In this document: positions 10,036 through 21,039 of the stretch, one piece after another
Layout: the number at the start of each line of letters is the position of its first letter
Position numbering within the stretch: the stretch's first letter is position 1
NCBI GenBank assembly: GCA_017607445.1
Contig: JAEVHH010000003.1
Coordinates: forward strand, 5,084,001 to 5,148,000
Reading direction: 5' to 3'
DNA: 64,000 bases
Source: Histoplasma ohiense
Lineage: Eukaryota; Ascomycota; Eurotiomycetes; Onygenales; Ajellomycetaceae
Made by a program: the position numbers and the translations under genes
Notes under the pieces: model-generated
The model's input: only the letters and a program-made list of their open reading frames with translations
Told to the model about the DNA's origin: nothing
Databases searched by the model: none

Positions 10036-10181
10036 GTGGTGATTGCAACACCAGATCCGTCCGTTTCTATACAGAGCTTTCGCTGCGGATCAAAGTGGAC
10101 CAACAATGGTGCTTTTGTAAAGCATTCTTTTAACTGCAAAATTGTGTGCTTGCAGTTTTCATCTAACTGAACAGATGCATT
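10036..10181 (-). pseudogene. G RNase H start (RT thumb to first catalytic Asp)
   Basis: The minus strand is open and little mutated: LKECFTKAPLLVHFDP then CIETDGSGVAI, the junction of RT and RNase H in gypsy elements, with the catalytic Asp in ETDGSG. Several CpGs remain (for example GATCCGTCCG), unlike the rest of G. It continues in frame into 15882 and above when R2 is removed, and is cut at 10036 by LTR debris. Confidence 0.85.
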
Positions 10182-10525
10182 TGTGACGGGTTAGCACCCG
10201 TTAGTAATTATCTTACACAACCAACTCCCCTCCTGCACCCGCTCGTTCCTGGCTGTTGTGACCTTGTGTAACCCTCGATGTTCTTCTGCTCCATGCTCCG
10301 CGCTTGCATAGTTTCTAACAATTCTTATGTGTACCTCTTAATGTTCTTTCACTCTGTGCTCCACTGTGGAGTGGCTTCTGATATTCTTCCACTCTGAACT
10401 TTCCTCTATAAGAATCTTCTTTGTATGACCTTTTCTTCTGATTTCTTTTCTCTTTCCTTTCTTAATCAATTTGTAATCTGTAATTAGAATAGTATCAAAT
10501 TGTTAATCAAAGTATGTCTGTTACA
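10182..10525 (+). repeat. R2 5' LTR, partly undecayed
   Basis: TGTGACGGGTTAG to GTCTGTTACA. The first 140 bp keep CpG and CC/GG sites (GACGGG, CACCCG, CCGCGC) that are T or A in the 3' LTR. A sequence that would become the 5' end of the RNA, AATCAATTTGTAA, lies at 10464-10476. Confidence 0.93.
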
Positions 10526-10538
10526 TTATGAATTGATT
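10526..10538 (+). promoter_or_regulatory. R2 primer binding site, self-priming type
   Basis: TTATGAATTGATT directly abuts the LTR. R6 has TTACAAATTGATT and R3 TTATGAATTGATT at the same place. The LTR holds AATCAATT(CG/TG/CA)TAA, so the common ancestor TTACGAATTGATT is a 13-nt perfect complement. This is the arrangement by which Tf1/sushi elements prime from their own mRNA 5' end instead of a tRNA. Confidence 0.75.
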
Positions 10539-10902
10539 CTTCTGTATTTAAAGTCTGAGTGTCTTGTTATTAGTTCTTACACTCAAGTGCATTGTTATCA
10601 GTTCTTACATCTGAGTGCATTGTTTACAGATCTGAGTGTCTAGTTGTTACAAGAGATTTTTTGTGGATCTGAGTGCTCTTATTATTAGTTATATAGACTG
10701 TTGTGTCTAAGTATCTGAAATACAATCAACTGTGTTCTACAAGATCTGAGTGTCTACAAACTGTAATGCTGTGAATAATGTTCATAAAGAAGCTTGATTA
10801 AGCTTAGTGCTGCAACACTGCAAATAGTGTCTGTGAGAGAACTGAGTATCTACAAGTATTTCTTTTCTTTTTTTTTATTATTATATGTTTTTAAATATTG
10901 AA
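10539..10902 (+). other. R2 leader with TCTGAGTG repeats
   Basis: Noncoding leader with about eight scattered copies of TCTGAGTG(T/C) or close variants, often preceded by GTTCTTACA. The homologous leaders in R3 (32368-32756) and R6 (59402-59765) have the same pattern. An AAGCTTGATTAAGCTT near-palindrome lies near 10792. Confidence 0.65.
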
Positions 10903-11990
10903 ATAAACTACAAGCAATTCTATGAACATCTGCTGCATCTGAACACAGTGGATGATAACTTAGATCTACAAAGCATTCTTCAGCAGCAGATGCTACAGAT
11001 GACTGAATTGCAACAATGATTTGTTGAGATGAGTATTTCTATATTCATCATTTCTTCTACATCCACATCTTATGAAAAGCTCTCAAGAGAGAAGTTTTCA
11101 ATTCTCAATAAATACAAGAGAGATCTAGCACTCTATCTTATGTGAAAATTGAAAGCAAACATTAAATTGAACATTGATGAATGAGCAATAGACTCACTAT
11201 CCAATCAGATGTGGTATATTCATAGCAGATTGAATGATGATGTGTTAGCAAAATTTCAACTTTGAATAAGTTATTGTCAGAATCATCAGTGTATGTCAGA
11301 GTTAGTTTTCTGACAACTCAACTCTCTTTTTTTCAATTCTACACTTCAAGTCAAGATATTGAACTGACTAAATCAGACTTGTCAGATGAATATTGTGTTG
11401 ACAATTTATTTTTCTGAATTTGATCACAAGCTTCTAGAAGCAGATGAGCAAGACTGAAATGATACTGTCAAGATCAATATATTATTCAAGAACTTGAATT
11501 TTTAATTACATAACTGAAGTGTAGAGTATCTGAAGCTCTTAATATACAGTGAATTCTGTGCTGATCTTTGTCTGTTGAACAATGATCTGTCTCAGTTTCA
11601 TATACTTCATAATTGTAGAGAATTCTGCTGAATAAATACATACATCTCAAACTGCTCTGCAGCATCTCTCATCTCTGAATCAGAATCAATGAACTGAGTC
11701 TCACATATGAATGCAAGCTGCTCAAGGATTTTCAACATCTCAGAGAAGAACATCACTGACTGAATCATCAGAGAAGTCTGCATACACTGCAACAAGTCAG
11801 AGCACTTCACAAATCAATATCTGAATGCAATTGTCTTGAGTAAAACCCCCACACATGTGAATACTGTGTTGCTTATGAATAGACAAGAACAGAGAAAAGA
11901 TGAGCTCTTGCTCTAAAACACAGATGAAAGCTCAAGAAGCAAAAAGCTAGCTGAAGATTTGAGCAGAAGATGTAAGTGAATACAATCATA
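10903..11990 (+). pseudogene. R2 gag remnant
   Basis: Aligns with R6 gag, whose start ATG-AAC-TAT-AAG-CAA is ATA-AAC-TAC here, so even the start codon is lost by G to A. The N-terminal part is Gln/Leu-rich (LQSILQQQMLQMTELQQ). A knuckle near 11774-11820 reads CIHCNKSEHFTNQY, again with the last Cys as Tyr. Several TGA and TAA codons interrupt the frame. Confidence 0.75.
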
Positions 11991-12029
11991 ATCTATATCA
12001 TTGTAAATAGCTTAGTCAATGTATAAGCA

Positions 12030-15000
12030 ATGATAGACAGTGGTTTTCTTCACTATGCTCTTATAGACATTCAGCTGATTGAGAAGCATAAGCTTCAGTG
12101 TATTCTCTTTTTCAAACTGTGTAAGCTCAGTGAATTTGACAGCCTCAGAGAATCCATCTACAACATGATAAGATTTAATGTTGATGTAGAAGAATATGAG
12201 AAAAAGAATGTATACATATACAAAATACAAAATTTTGAGTATAATCTAATACTCAGTCTATTATGACTCACAGAATTTGGAACCTTGTTGAATGCATGCA
12301 ATCACTGTCTTATTTTCTCAGAAGATGACTGTGTTTACAAGAAGAATGTTGATAGAACTGCTGATCTCACTCAGATATCAGTGAAAGTGTACAAACTACT
12401 AATCTGTCAAACATATGAGAAGAAGAATGTTCAAGTATTCACTGCTAGTATGATGAATATCAAGAAAGTGTTAGAAAAGTTAGAACTCAAAGATCTCAAG
12501 AAACTGTGTAAGAAACTATCTGAATTGTATGAAGACTTTGCAGATGTGTTCAATGAGAAAGAAGCTGAAAAGCTTCCCTCTCATTAAGAACTCAATATAG
12601 ATCATATGATTGAGCTTATTAAGAAAGATGATAAGAACTCACAACTGCTTTGAGATTCTTTCTACAGTATATTGTGCAATGAGCTTCTTGTTCTATGAAA
12701 AACACTCAATGAATTACTAGATAAAGACTTCATTTATATTAGCAACTCATCCACTGCAGCATCTGTACTGTTTGTGAAGAAATCAGAAGAAGATTTATGA
12801 TTCTGTGTTGACTATTGAGAACTCAACAAGATTACACAGAAAAACTGATATCTTCTCTCACTTATCAATGAAATGCTTGAATGAATAGAAAAAGCAAAAT
12901 GATTTACAAAACTTGACATCTCTGCAGCCTTCTATAAGATAAGAATTAATGAAGATGATGAATGACTAACTGTCTTTTGTATGTGTTATGAATTATATGA
13001 ATGGACAGTGACTCTCTTTGGATTAGTGAACACTTCAAGTATGTTTCAGAAATACATTAACTGAGCTCTATGAGATCTACTTGATGAGATCACCTCAGTG
13101 TACATGAATGATATCTTGATCTTCACTGATGAATCACTCACTGAGCACTGTAAGCACATACAACAAATGCTTGACTGTCTATAAAAAGCTGAACTGCAAA
13201 TGAACATTGATAAATGTGACTTTGAGATCAAGTCTACAACCTATCTAGAATTCATCATTGAAGCTGAAAAAGATGTATGTATGGATTCTAAGAAGATGGA
13301 AGCAATCCTCAACTGAGAGACATTAGTCTCAGTAAAAGAGACTAGAAGCTTTCTAGAATTTGTCAACTTCTACTGAAGATTCATCAAAGACTTTTCTGAT
13401 ATTGTACAACCACTGATGAATCTGATCTGAAAAGATGCTGTATTTCAATGAACTGACAAAGTGAATGCAGTATTCAAAAAGCTGAAGTGTATGTTCACAA
13501 GCACTTCAATGCTGCAATCATTCAATTCAGATAAGCATATGATTCTTGAAACAGACATCTCAGATTATGTAGTAGATGAAGCACTAATACAATATAATAA
13601 CAAAAATGTTCTACAATCTTGTGTCTTCATCTTGAAAAAGATGTTGTCTGCTGAATGCAACTACAAGATCTACAACAAGAAGCTTCTAGCAATTATATAA
13701 TATCTTGAGAAATGAAAGTTCAAACTTATAAGTGTTGAGAAGTTTGAGATTGTTACTGATCATAAGAATTTAGAATACTTCACAATCATTTATAAGCTCA
13801 TCAAGAGACATATGCATTGATCATTGTTTCTTAGCTGCTTTTTGTTCACAATTTGTTATTAATCTGAAGTAGAGAACACTCTTGCAGATGTTCTGTTCTG
13901 TCAAGAACAAGATATATCATCTGATGACTTAGATGACAGATGAAAACACTGAGAGTATCAGTTAATCAACTCTGCAATCATAAAAAGTTCTATACAATCA
14001 GATGAACTCTGTGTATATATCAATCAGTTTCAAGCTCAAGAACTCTTGCTTGAAGAACAATGAAGACTAGCAGCAGAAGCAAATGAATTCTGACAATAAA
14101 TCACTGAAGTCATACAAAGCAAAGCACCTCAATTCCCTGCAGATGTATACTCAAGAATGAATATCTCAGCATGTTCAATCAACAATGACAACTGCTTATA
14201 CTTTTGAGATAGATGATGAGTCTCTGATTCAGAATCTCTATAAATATGAATCATGCAAGAAATTCATGACTTGTCAATGACTGAATATTCAGAATGTGAA
14301 ATCATGTACAACATTGTTGTCTGAAAATTCTACTGATCAGATATGTTGAAAGACATATACTGATTTGTACACAACTGTGATTGCTGCAGCTCAGTGATGA
14401 TATAATATGAACACTGAAAAGAAATACTGAAGTCTCTATCTGTCTTTGACTGAACTTGATGTGATATAGCTATCAATTTTGCAGTTTTCTTGTCTGAGAG
14501 TGAAGGTTCTACAAACATTCTAGTTATTGTTGACTGATTCAGTAAGAGTGTAATACTACAGCTCTGTGATAAGATGAATGCTGAAGTAGTTGCAGATGTC
14601 TTTGTCAGAAGTCTATTCTATCATATACACAGTCTGTCTTCATTCATTGTATCAGATAGAGACAGTCAATTCATCAGCACACTCTGAGTCTGTATATATC
14701 AATTGCTAAGAATTGAATGAAAGTTGTCAACAGTGTATCACTCAGAGATTGATGAAGCTACTGAGAGAATAATACAAACAGTAAAGAACATTCTCTGTAA
14801 GTTCTGCAATTATACACAAGACAACTGAAGCAATCTACTGCTGCACACTGAGATTGTGATTAATGATTGAGATTTCATTATAACAGATGTAAGCTCATTT
14901 TTCCTTCTACACAGATACAACTTAGAGATTCTGAATTTCTCTGAGACTCTCTGAGAAACCACATACACTTATAGCCTCATACAGATGACAGAGAATATTG

Positions 15001-15532
15001 TGAGCAAACTGAAAAAAGTCTATGAATGAGCAGAAGCTTCAATGATCAGTGTTTAGTAAGATTACAAAAATCAAGTGAACATCAGAAGAAGTTCTACAAT
15101 CTGATATTATATAGAAGACAAAGTCTGACTGAATCTCAAGAATATAAGAACAGATCACTTCTCATATATACTAGATTATCATCATATCAAGTATACAGTG
15201 AAGAAAGTGCTAGACACACACAATTATTGACTCAACATCTCATCTGACATCCACAACATCTTTCATATGAACCTGCTTCAATTCACAGCTGAGAATTCAT
15301 TCCTCTCACAGAGAATCTCTGATTGACAGTCATTCATCATTGTAGAAAAAGACAATGAACTTGAGTGAGAAATCAAAGCAATTCTTGACAATAGAATCAA
15401 TCATCATCACTGTGAATATTTTATCAAATGAATAGAATATGATCATTCAATCTGAGAATCTGTGTCTGTCTTGAAGAATATCATCACTCTCAACATCTAT
15501 AAGTTCTCATTTATTCTGATAGAGAGGGATAA
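12030..15532 (+). pseudogene. R2 pol remnant
   Basis: Protease starts IDSGFLHYALID, keeping the Asp-Ser-Gly triad. The pre-RT linker ends EDFADVFNEKEAEKL. RT runs about 12700-13460 with VYMNDILIF at 13099-13125 in place of YxDD. RNase H has ETDISDYVVDEAL near 13550. The integrase zinc region is near 14280-14400; the first catalytic Asp position reads AINF (Asn), the second SDRDSQF is kept near 14657, and the position expected for Glu reads TVKNIL near 14785. The chromodomain (WEIKAILDNR...) spans about 15365-15510. Open pieces at 12030-12266, 12285-12587 and 13461-13700 are remnants of one long frame. Confidence 0.85.
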
Positions 15533-15876
15533 TGTGATGAGTTAGTATCTGTTAGTAATTATCTTATGCAATCAACTTCTCTTCTGCATTCACTTGTTTC
15601 TGACTGTTGTAATCTTGTATAATTCTCAATGTTCTTCTGCTTCATGCTCTGTGTTTGTGTAGTTTCTAATGATTCTTATGTGTACTTCTTAATGTTCTTT
15701 CACTTCACACTTCACTGTGGAGCAGCTTCTGATATTCTTTCACTCTGAACTTTTCTCTATAAGAACCCTCTTCATACAATTTTTTCTTCTGATTTCTTTT
15801 CTCTTTCCTTTCTTAATCAATTTGTAATCTGTAATTAGAATAGTATCAAATCATTAATCAAAGTACGTCTGTTACA
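15533..15876 (+). repeat. R2 3' LTR, fully decayed
   Basis: TGTGATGAGTTAG to GTCTGTTACA, same length as the 5' LTR with no net gap but many C-to-T and G-to-A differences in its first half. Confidence 0.93.
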
Positions 15877-16514
15877 GCATTATTCTTCTCTCTTTTTGTT
15901 TCATAATCTTTTAACAATTCAGTCAGAGATGCTGTTATTATCAAGAACTTGTATATGAATTGATGATAGAAATTGATAAATTCTAGAAATATTTGCAATT
16001 CATTTATAGTTTGCAGTTCTGATCAATTTAGAATTGTGTTGATGCAGTGTTTCTCAACAGTAATGCTCTGTGTGGTAATCACAAAACTCAAAAATTCAAT
16101 TTCTGTTGCATGAAATGTACACTTACTAAGTTTGATATATAGTCTTCATCACCTTAACTGTTCCAGCACATTCTTAACATGGATGACATGTTCATCAAGT
16201 GTAGGCTGGCTGGTGGGACCATGAATTTCATGTTTGATTTGATTTGGTTTGGTCCCAGTCCATTTCTTGGCGTGATTTTCAGTGGAACCAGGATCAGAAT
16301 GAGAGTGTAAAGTGACTAGAATTATTAGAATATGAGTGAAATGGGACTAATAAATCTTGATATTTCATGTAAAGTGACTGACTATCAAAAATAAGAACAT
16401 GACCTGGGACTGACTATGATTTTGACTGAGGTTTGGTCCTGTTCTGATGATTATATAATACATATCTTAGATATCAATCTGATGATATGATTGGTGGAGA
16501 TATCACCCCTATCT

Positions 16515-17165
16515 AGTGCTGTCAACCAATTTACCGCTGCCAACCTATCTATTGCTGCAAGCTATCCCTCGCTGCTAAGCTATTGCTGCCAACCTATCTA
16601 TCGCTGCCAACCTATCTATCGCTGCCAATTTATCTACCACTGCCAATCTATCTATTGCTGCTAATCTATCGCTGCTGTCAATCTATCTATCGCTGCTAAT
16701 CTATCTATCGCTGCTAATCTATCGCCGCTGCCAATCTATCCCTCACTGCTAAGCTATCCCTCGCTGCTAAGCTATCACTGCCAATCTATCGCTGCTAATC
16801 TATCGCTGCCAACCTATCTACCGCGGCGAATCTATCTATCGCTGCCAATTTATCTACCACTGCCAATCTATCTATCGCTGCCAATCTATTGCTGCTAATC
16901 TATCGCTGCTAATCTATCGCTGCTGCCAATCTATCTATCGCTGCTAATCTATCGCCGCTGCCAATCTATCCCTCGCTGCTAAGCTATCCCTCACTGCTAA
17001 GCTATCTCTCACTGCTAAGCTATCCCTCGCTGCTAAGCTATCCCTCGCTGCTAAGCTATCCCTCACTACTAAGCTATCTATCACTGCTAATCTATCGCTG
17101 CTAATCTATCGCTGCTAATCTATCGCTGCCAACCTATCTACCGCGGCGAATCTATCTATCACTAT
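16515..17165. repeat. Minisatellite of MITE 1 (14- and 18-bp units)
   Basis: Mixed tandem units such as CTGCTAATCTATCG (14), CTGCTAAGCTATCCCTCG (18) and CTGCCAACCTATCTATCG (18), with longer GCCGCTG variants. About half the length of the MITE 2 array. Confidence 0.9.
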
Positions 17166-17275
17166 CATTACTAGTTCAAAATAGAACTAGAGCATAAATA
17201 CACTAAACTTCTTTTGATAGGTAATGATTTTTGATAACACTCATAGCATTATATCATCTATATAGGGTAAATCAT

Positions 17276-17320
17276 GGTCCCATTTGGTCCCATTTTGTTA
17301 AAATGGGACCAAATGAGATC
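17276..17320. repeat. Inverted repeat (hairpin) in MITE 1
   Basis: A left arm with two GGTCCCA motifs (17276-17296), a GTT loop, and a right arm (17300-17320) that mispairs at sites where MITE 2 is perfect; the changes are GGG to GAG and ACC to ATC. Confidence 0.88.
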
Positions 17321-18120
17321 AGAATCAGTAATTTATAAGAAGAACATGACCTGGGACTAGATTTATAATATAAACAGTGTAAAGTGACTAATTTAATAAA
17401 CACTATATGAGACCAGAACTAAGAAATTTGATAATGGGACTGGAGAAATATTTAGTCCCAGTCCCATGCATGGTCACACAGCCAGTCTAATCAAGTGTGT
17501 TTGAATAGATTACAATATCATCAAGATAAGTCATGTAATATACATCTAAAAGATTGCTGAGGACTTTGTTGATATAAGATTGAAAGATCACAGAGACATT
17601 GATTAGCTCAAAAGATAAAACTAAATATTCAAAGTATTCATATTGTGTTCAAAATACTGTTTTTCATTCATTTCTCACTCATATGCAAATTCTATAATAT
17701 GCATCTCTAAGGTTCAGCTGTGTATATATTTTGGCATCTGCTAATCTATCAAGTATTTCACTTATCAAGAACAGTGAATATCAATTCTTGATCATTATTT
17801 CATTCAATTTTTGATAATTCATGCAAAGATGCAGAGTTTCATCTTTCTTCAGTGCAAATAATACTGACATGCTGATTGAGCTTTTGAATGAATGTATTCA
17901 ATTCTTCTCTAACATCTTTTCAATATATTCTCAGAGGACAGAGAGTTCTTGAGATGATAAGTTATATATTGAGTGATATAAGAGTTTCTTGCCAAGTTTG
18001 AGATCTATAATATGATTGTGAGATGCATGTTCTGTGTCAGATATGTCTTCTTGAAATACATCAAGATAATCTTTATAATCATTTGAGATATTTGACTCAG
18101 TTGCTGCATTCACAGCTTGT

Positions 18121-19631
18121 AATGATAAAACAGTGAATATAATATTATCATTATCAATTAGTGTTGTAAATTCTTTGACAGTATTCAGATGTATGTGATT
18201 AATATTTGATGCTTTTCTATAGATTCAGCATCTTCACACTCAATTGATATCAGAGTTTATAGCTTTTAATCATGACATGCTCAAAATTATATCATATCTG
18301 CTAATATCAGCCTCTTTGAAATGATGGAATCCTTTTCAGAGGATATGTTCATCATCAATAATCTTTATTACAGCTCTTCATTGTTCATATGATTTAATTT
18401 TATAATTATCAACTGCTTTCACTACTTTTGATTTATCTTCTATCTTCAAGAAATATTTTGATGCTCAGATGTGAAACATAAAGTTTACATTCACATCAGA
18501 ATTCACTAGTATTCACATCATTGATCATCTCACTTCTGTCAGTATTCATGTATTCATCATCAATAACTGTTTATTTTATAGTCTAGTTGTTCATATTCTC
18601 AATGCAGCAGCTGCTTCTACAATTGAGATTGTTGATTTTTTGCTTATTGAATTTGATTGCACTTTTCAGAGTGTATCATTCAACAATCATTTGCAATATG
18701 ACTCTTTTTATGACAGTGAGAACATTTCTTCATTCAGTTATATTTATCTTTTTTGATTTGTTCAGTTGAACTTGTTTGTTTCTCTCATTTTCTCTTGTTT
18801 CAACAGTTGCTAGATTTATCAGAATAATGCTGATTCTCTATGAATATCACAGATTTTTCTTTGCAAATAGCATATTATCACTTTGATATATTTTTCTTGA
18901 GAGTCTGTAGAGTTCAAAGCAACTCTTTGTAGTTCTGAGACTCTTGATTTTAATGATTGAATTCAGTGTGTAGTATCTTCAATATCTTACTACATAAGTT
19001 ATTCATTCTTTGTTCTTTGCTATATGAGGGTAAGTAGTATTCTCAGTCTTTGAGATATTTAGAGAAATTGTGTATTGATTGTCATTCTTGTTGCTTTGTA
19101 TTTTGAAACTTTTGACTCATCAATCAGTGCTAATTCTGTGGATTGTTAATTTGCATTTCTAAATGTGATAGCATATTGTCAAAAGTCAATGATATTGCTT
19201 CTTCACATTTCTCATATAATGATACAAAATTCAATCATTTCTGCTTAATGTGGACATTAAGATAGAGTTTAGCATCATTTATCTTGTGTTCTTTTTTATG
19301 ATAATACTGATGATGATGTGTAAAGAGAGTCAATATGCAATCTTTATAGTTCTTGAATTCTAATATATTTTTTTCTTGATAATAGTTCTTAATCTTTAAT
19401 CTCAGTGATGTTTCATTATCATCATCTATATCATTTGCAGATTGATTTTGTGGTGGTTCTGTGGTGATATTCTGAATTAATTGAGATTCAATGAGAGTAT
19501 CTTCACAAATCTGTGCTTTCAATTTGTTGAGCTGCTGTTGTGCATGCAGAATAGTTAATTGCTGCTCTCATTTACAGATTTGATTGTTCAACTGTTGCAA
19601 ATGTGCATTGTGATCATTGAAGGCAGTAGAG
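18121..19631 (-). pseudogene. G protease and gag
   Basis: Reading on the minus strand, gag runs from 19631 to about 18600. The piece 19522-19235 contains Gln/Asn-rich and acidic stretches (ANDIDDDNETS). A CCHC knuckle is intact at 18724-18683: C-SH-C-HKKS-H-IAND-C. Between 18560 and 18121 lies the retropepsin part, with blocks such as SRYDIILSMSWL, typical of the second half of a gypsy protease. The gag start lies on the far side of LINE-A (39326), and the two halves join in frame once LINE-A and one duplication are removed. Confidence 0.8.
19623..19631. repeat. LINE-A target-site duplication, left
   Basis: GCAGTAGAG, repeated at 39274-39282. Joining the two sides restores the G gag frame (…EFSTA|F-NDHNAHL…). 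Confidence 0.85.
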
Positions 19632-19787
19632 GACATCCTTACAACTACTCATGAATGTAGAGATACATTTGAATTTTCCAATTTTCTAACTGTTTTTTGT
19701 GTAATTTTTAACCCTTCAACCCATTCAATATCATCACACATTCTCTGCGATTACTCTACATGTGTGTACTGCACAGATTGAGTGGTC

Positions 19788-20430
19788 ATGGAGCTCTCAA
19801 CATTCTCTCATCCACTCAAGAACATCAACACAGCCTACATCAGATCACTGAAATCAGAGTCACTGATCAATTTTGTTACTGAAAAGACTGATAAGAGACA
19901 GAGAAAGACTGTTACAATGTCTTTTTCAGTTCTCAAAGAAGTCAGTGACAGCATTTCCACAGCTATCTCTCAGCTGCAGAAGCAGTTTGAGAAGACTCAA
20001 TAGTAATAGAATCTATAACAGAAGACTCTCATCAGATTGACAAAGACTCTGAATAGCTGAGTTGAAAAGAAGAAGTAGTTAGTCAGTCAGAACTTTGCTC
20101 AAATCTTCTGTGAAAGATTCATCATATATATAACAGCAGATCTGAGCACAGTATCAACTCTGAAAGAGAGTACTGTCTCAGATACTCATCCACAGTCAAA
20201 TTCAACAAAGACAACTGTGAGAAAGTCAATTATCTAAGTGAGTATTGTATAGAAGAGAAAAAACTCTGTTCTCTCTGAAGCTACTTCTGTCAAAACTGCA
20301 GCTTTCTCAGCTGACAGAGTTAGTGAAGTCAGCTCACAACTCAAAAACATCAGTCAGTTAAGAAGTCTCACAGAGAATACAAAGCAGTAGAAGAACTCAT
20401 AAATTCTCATCATTCTTCAATCAGAGAAAT
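19788..20430 (+). pseudogene. LINE-A ORF1, 5' part
   Basis: ATG at 19788 in the context MELSTFSHPLKNINTAYI. The frame is open to about 20003, then interrupted by TAG/TGA at expected Gln, Trp or Arg codons. It is cut by R3 at 20430 within the block before QLQSY and continues at 33372. The combined length of both pieces is 1560 nt, the same as in LINE-B and LINE-C. Confidence 0.88.
20426..20430. repeat. R3 target-site duplication, left
   Basis: GAAAT, repeated at 33367-33371. In LINE-B the uninterrupted site reads CAGAGAAACAGATCACTCAG. Confidence 0.93.
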
Positions 20431-21027
20431 TGTAACAGACGTACTTCGATTAACGATTTGATACTATTCTAATTACAGATTACAAATTGATTAAGAAAAG
20501 AAAGAGAAAAGAAATCAGAAGAAAAGATCATACAAAAAAGGTTCTTATAGAGAAAAGTTCAAGATGGAAGAATATCAGAAGCCACTTCACAGTGAAGTGC
20601 AGAGTGAAAGAATATTAAGAGATACACATAAGAATCATTAGAAGTTACATAAGTGCAGAATGTGAGGTGGAAGAATCATTGAGAGCTACACAGAAAAATT
20701 GTTAGAGACTATATGAGTGTGAAACACAGAGTGGAAGAACATAAGAAGCTATGTGAAAGAATCATTAGAGACTATACAAGCACAGAACACAGAGCAGAGG
20801 AATGTAAGAAGCTACACAGAAGAATCATTAGAGACTACACAAATGTGAAGCACAGAGCAGAAAAATGTTAAGAGCTACACAGAAGAATCATTAGAAACTA
20901 CACAAATGCAGAGCACAGAATGAAAGAACATTGAGAGTTATACAAGATCACAACAGTCAGAAACAAGTGAATGCAGAAGAGGAGTTGATTGTATAAGTTA
21001 ATTACTAACAGATGCTAATCTGTCACA
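20431..21027 (-). repeat. R3 3' LTR, 597 bp
   Basis: TGTAACAGACG to AATCTGTCACA on the plus strand. It contains five or so 63-bp units, the clearest from about 20700 to 20900. Confidence 0.93.
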
Positions 21028-21039
21028 TTATCCCTCTCT

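Larger units (their letters stand above)
10182..15876 (+). mobile_element. R2: complete Ty3/gypsy chromodomain LTR retrotransposon
   Basis: Two 344-bp LTRs (10182-10525, 15533-15876) are flanked by the 5-bp duplication GCATT (10177-10181 and 15877-15881). The internal order is primer site, leader, gag, protease, RT, RNase H, integrase and chromodomain. It is the shortest-LTR member of the R family and lies inside G, between RNase H and RT. All frames are broken. Confidence 0.95.
16202..17489 (-). mobile_element. hAT MITE 1
   Basis: Starts TAGGCTGGC and ends GCCAGTCTA, imperfect terminal inverted repeats that continue into GACCATG. It is flanked by ATCAAGTG at 16194-16201 and 17490-17497, a perfect 8-bp duplication typical of hAT. 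The outer 300 bp on each side carry many copies of GGTCCCA/TGGGACC; the middle is a minisatellite. There is no coding capacity. It matches MITE 2 almost throughout, and its left end matches the hAT element at 546. Confidence 0.93.
15882..18120 (-). pseudogene. G reverse transcriptase, split by a hAT MITE
   Basis: On the minus strand the open piece 18113-17931 carries the gypsy pre-RT block DYLDVFQEDISD and HIIDLKLGKKLLYHSIYNLS. RT follows with an intact YLDDIVIY box, its Asp-Asp codons at 17517-17528. After the MITE (16202-17489) the frame resumes at 16193 with HVIHVKNVLEQL and the C-terminal RT blocks (FLSFVI, LEFINFY, FI-KFL), reaching 15882. R2 then separates it from 10181. Stops are fewer than in the R copies, and the YLDD box survives. 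Confidence 0.85.

Noticed and set aside
16515..17165. CRISPR-like repeat array
   Set aside because: Short units are contiguous with no unique spacers, lie within a MITE, and the genome is eukaryotic. The same applies to the array at 42935-44235.
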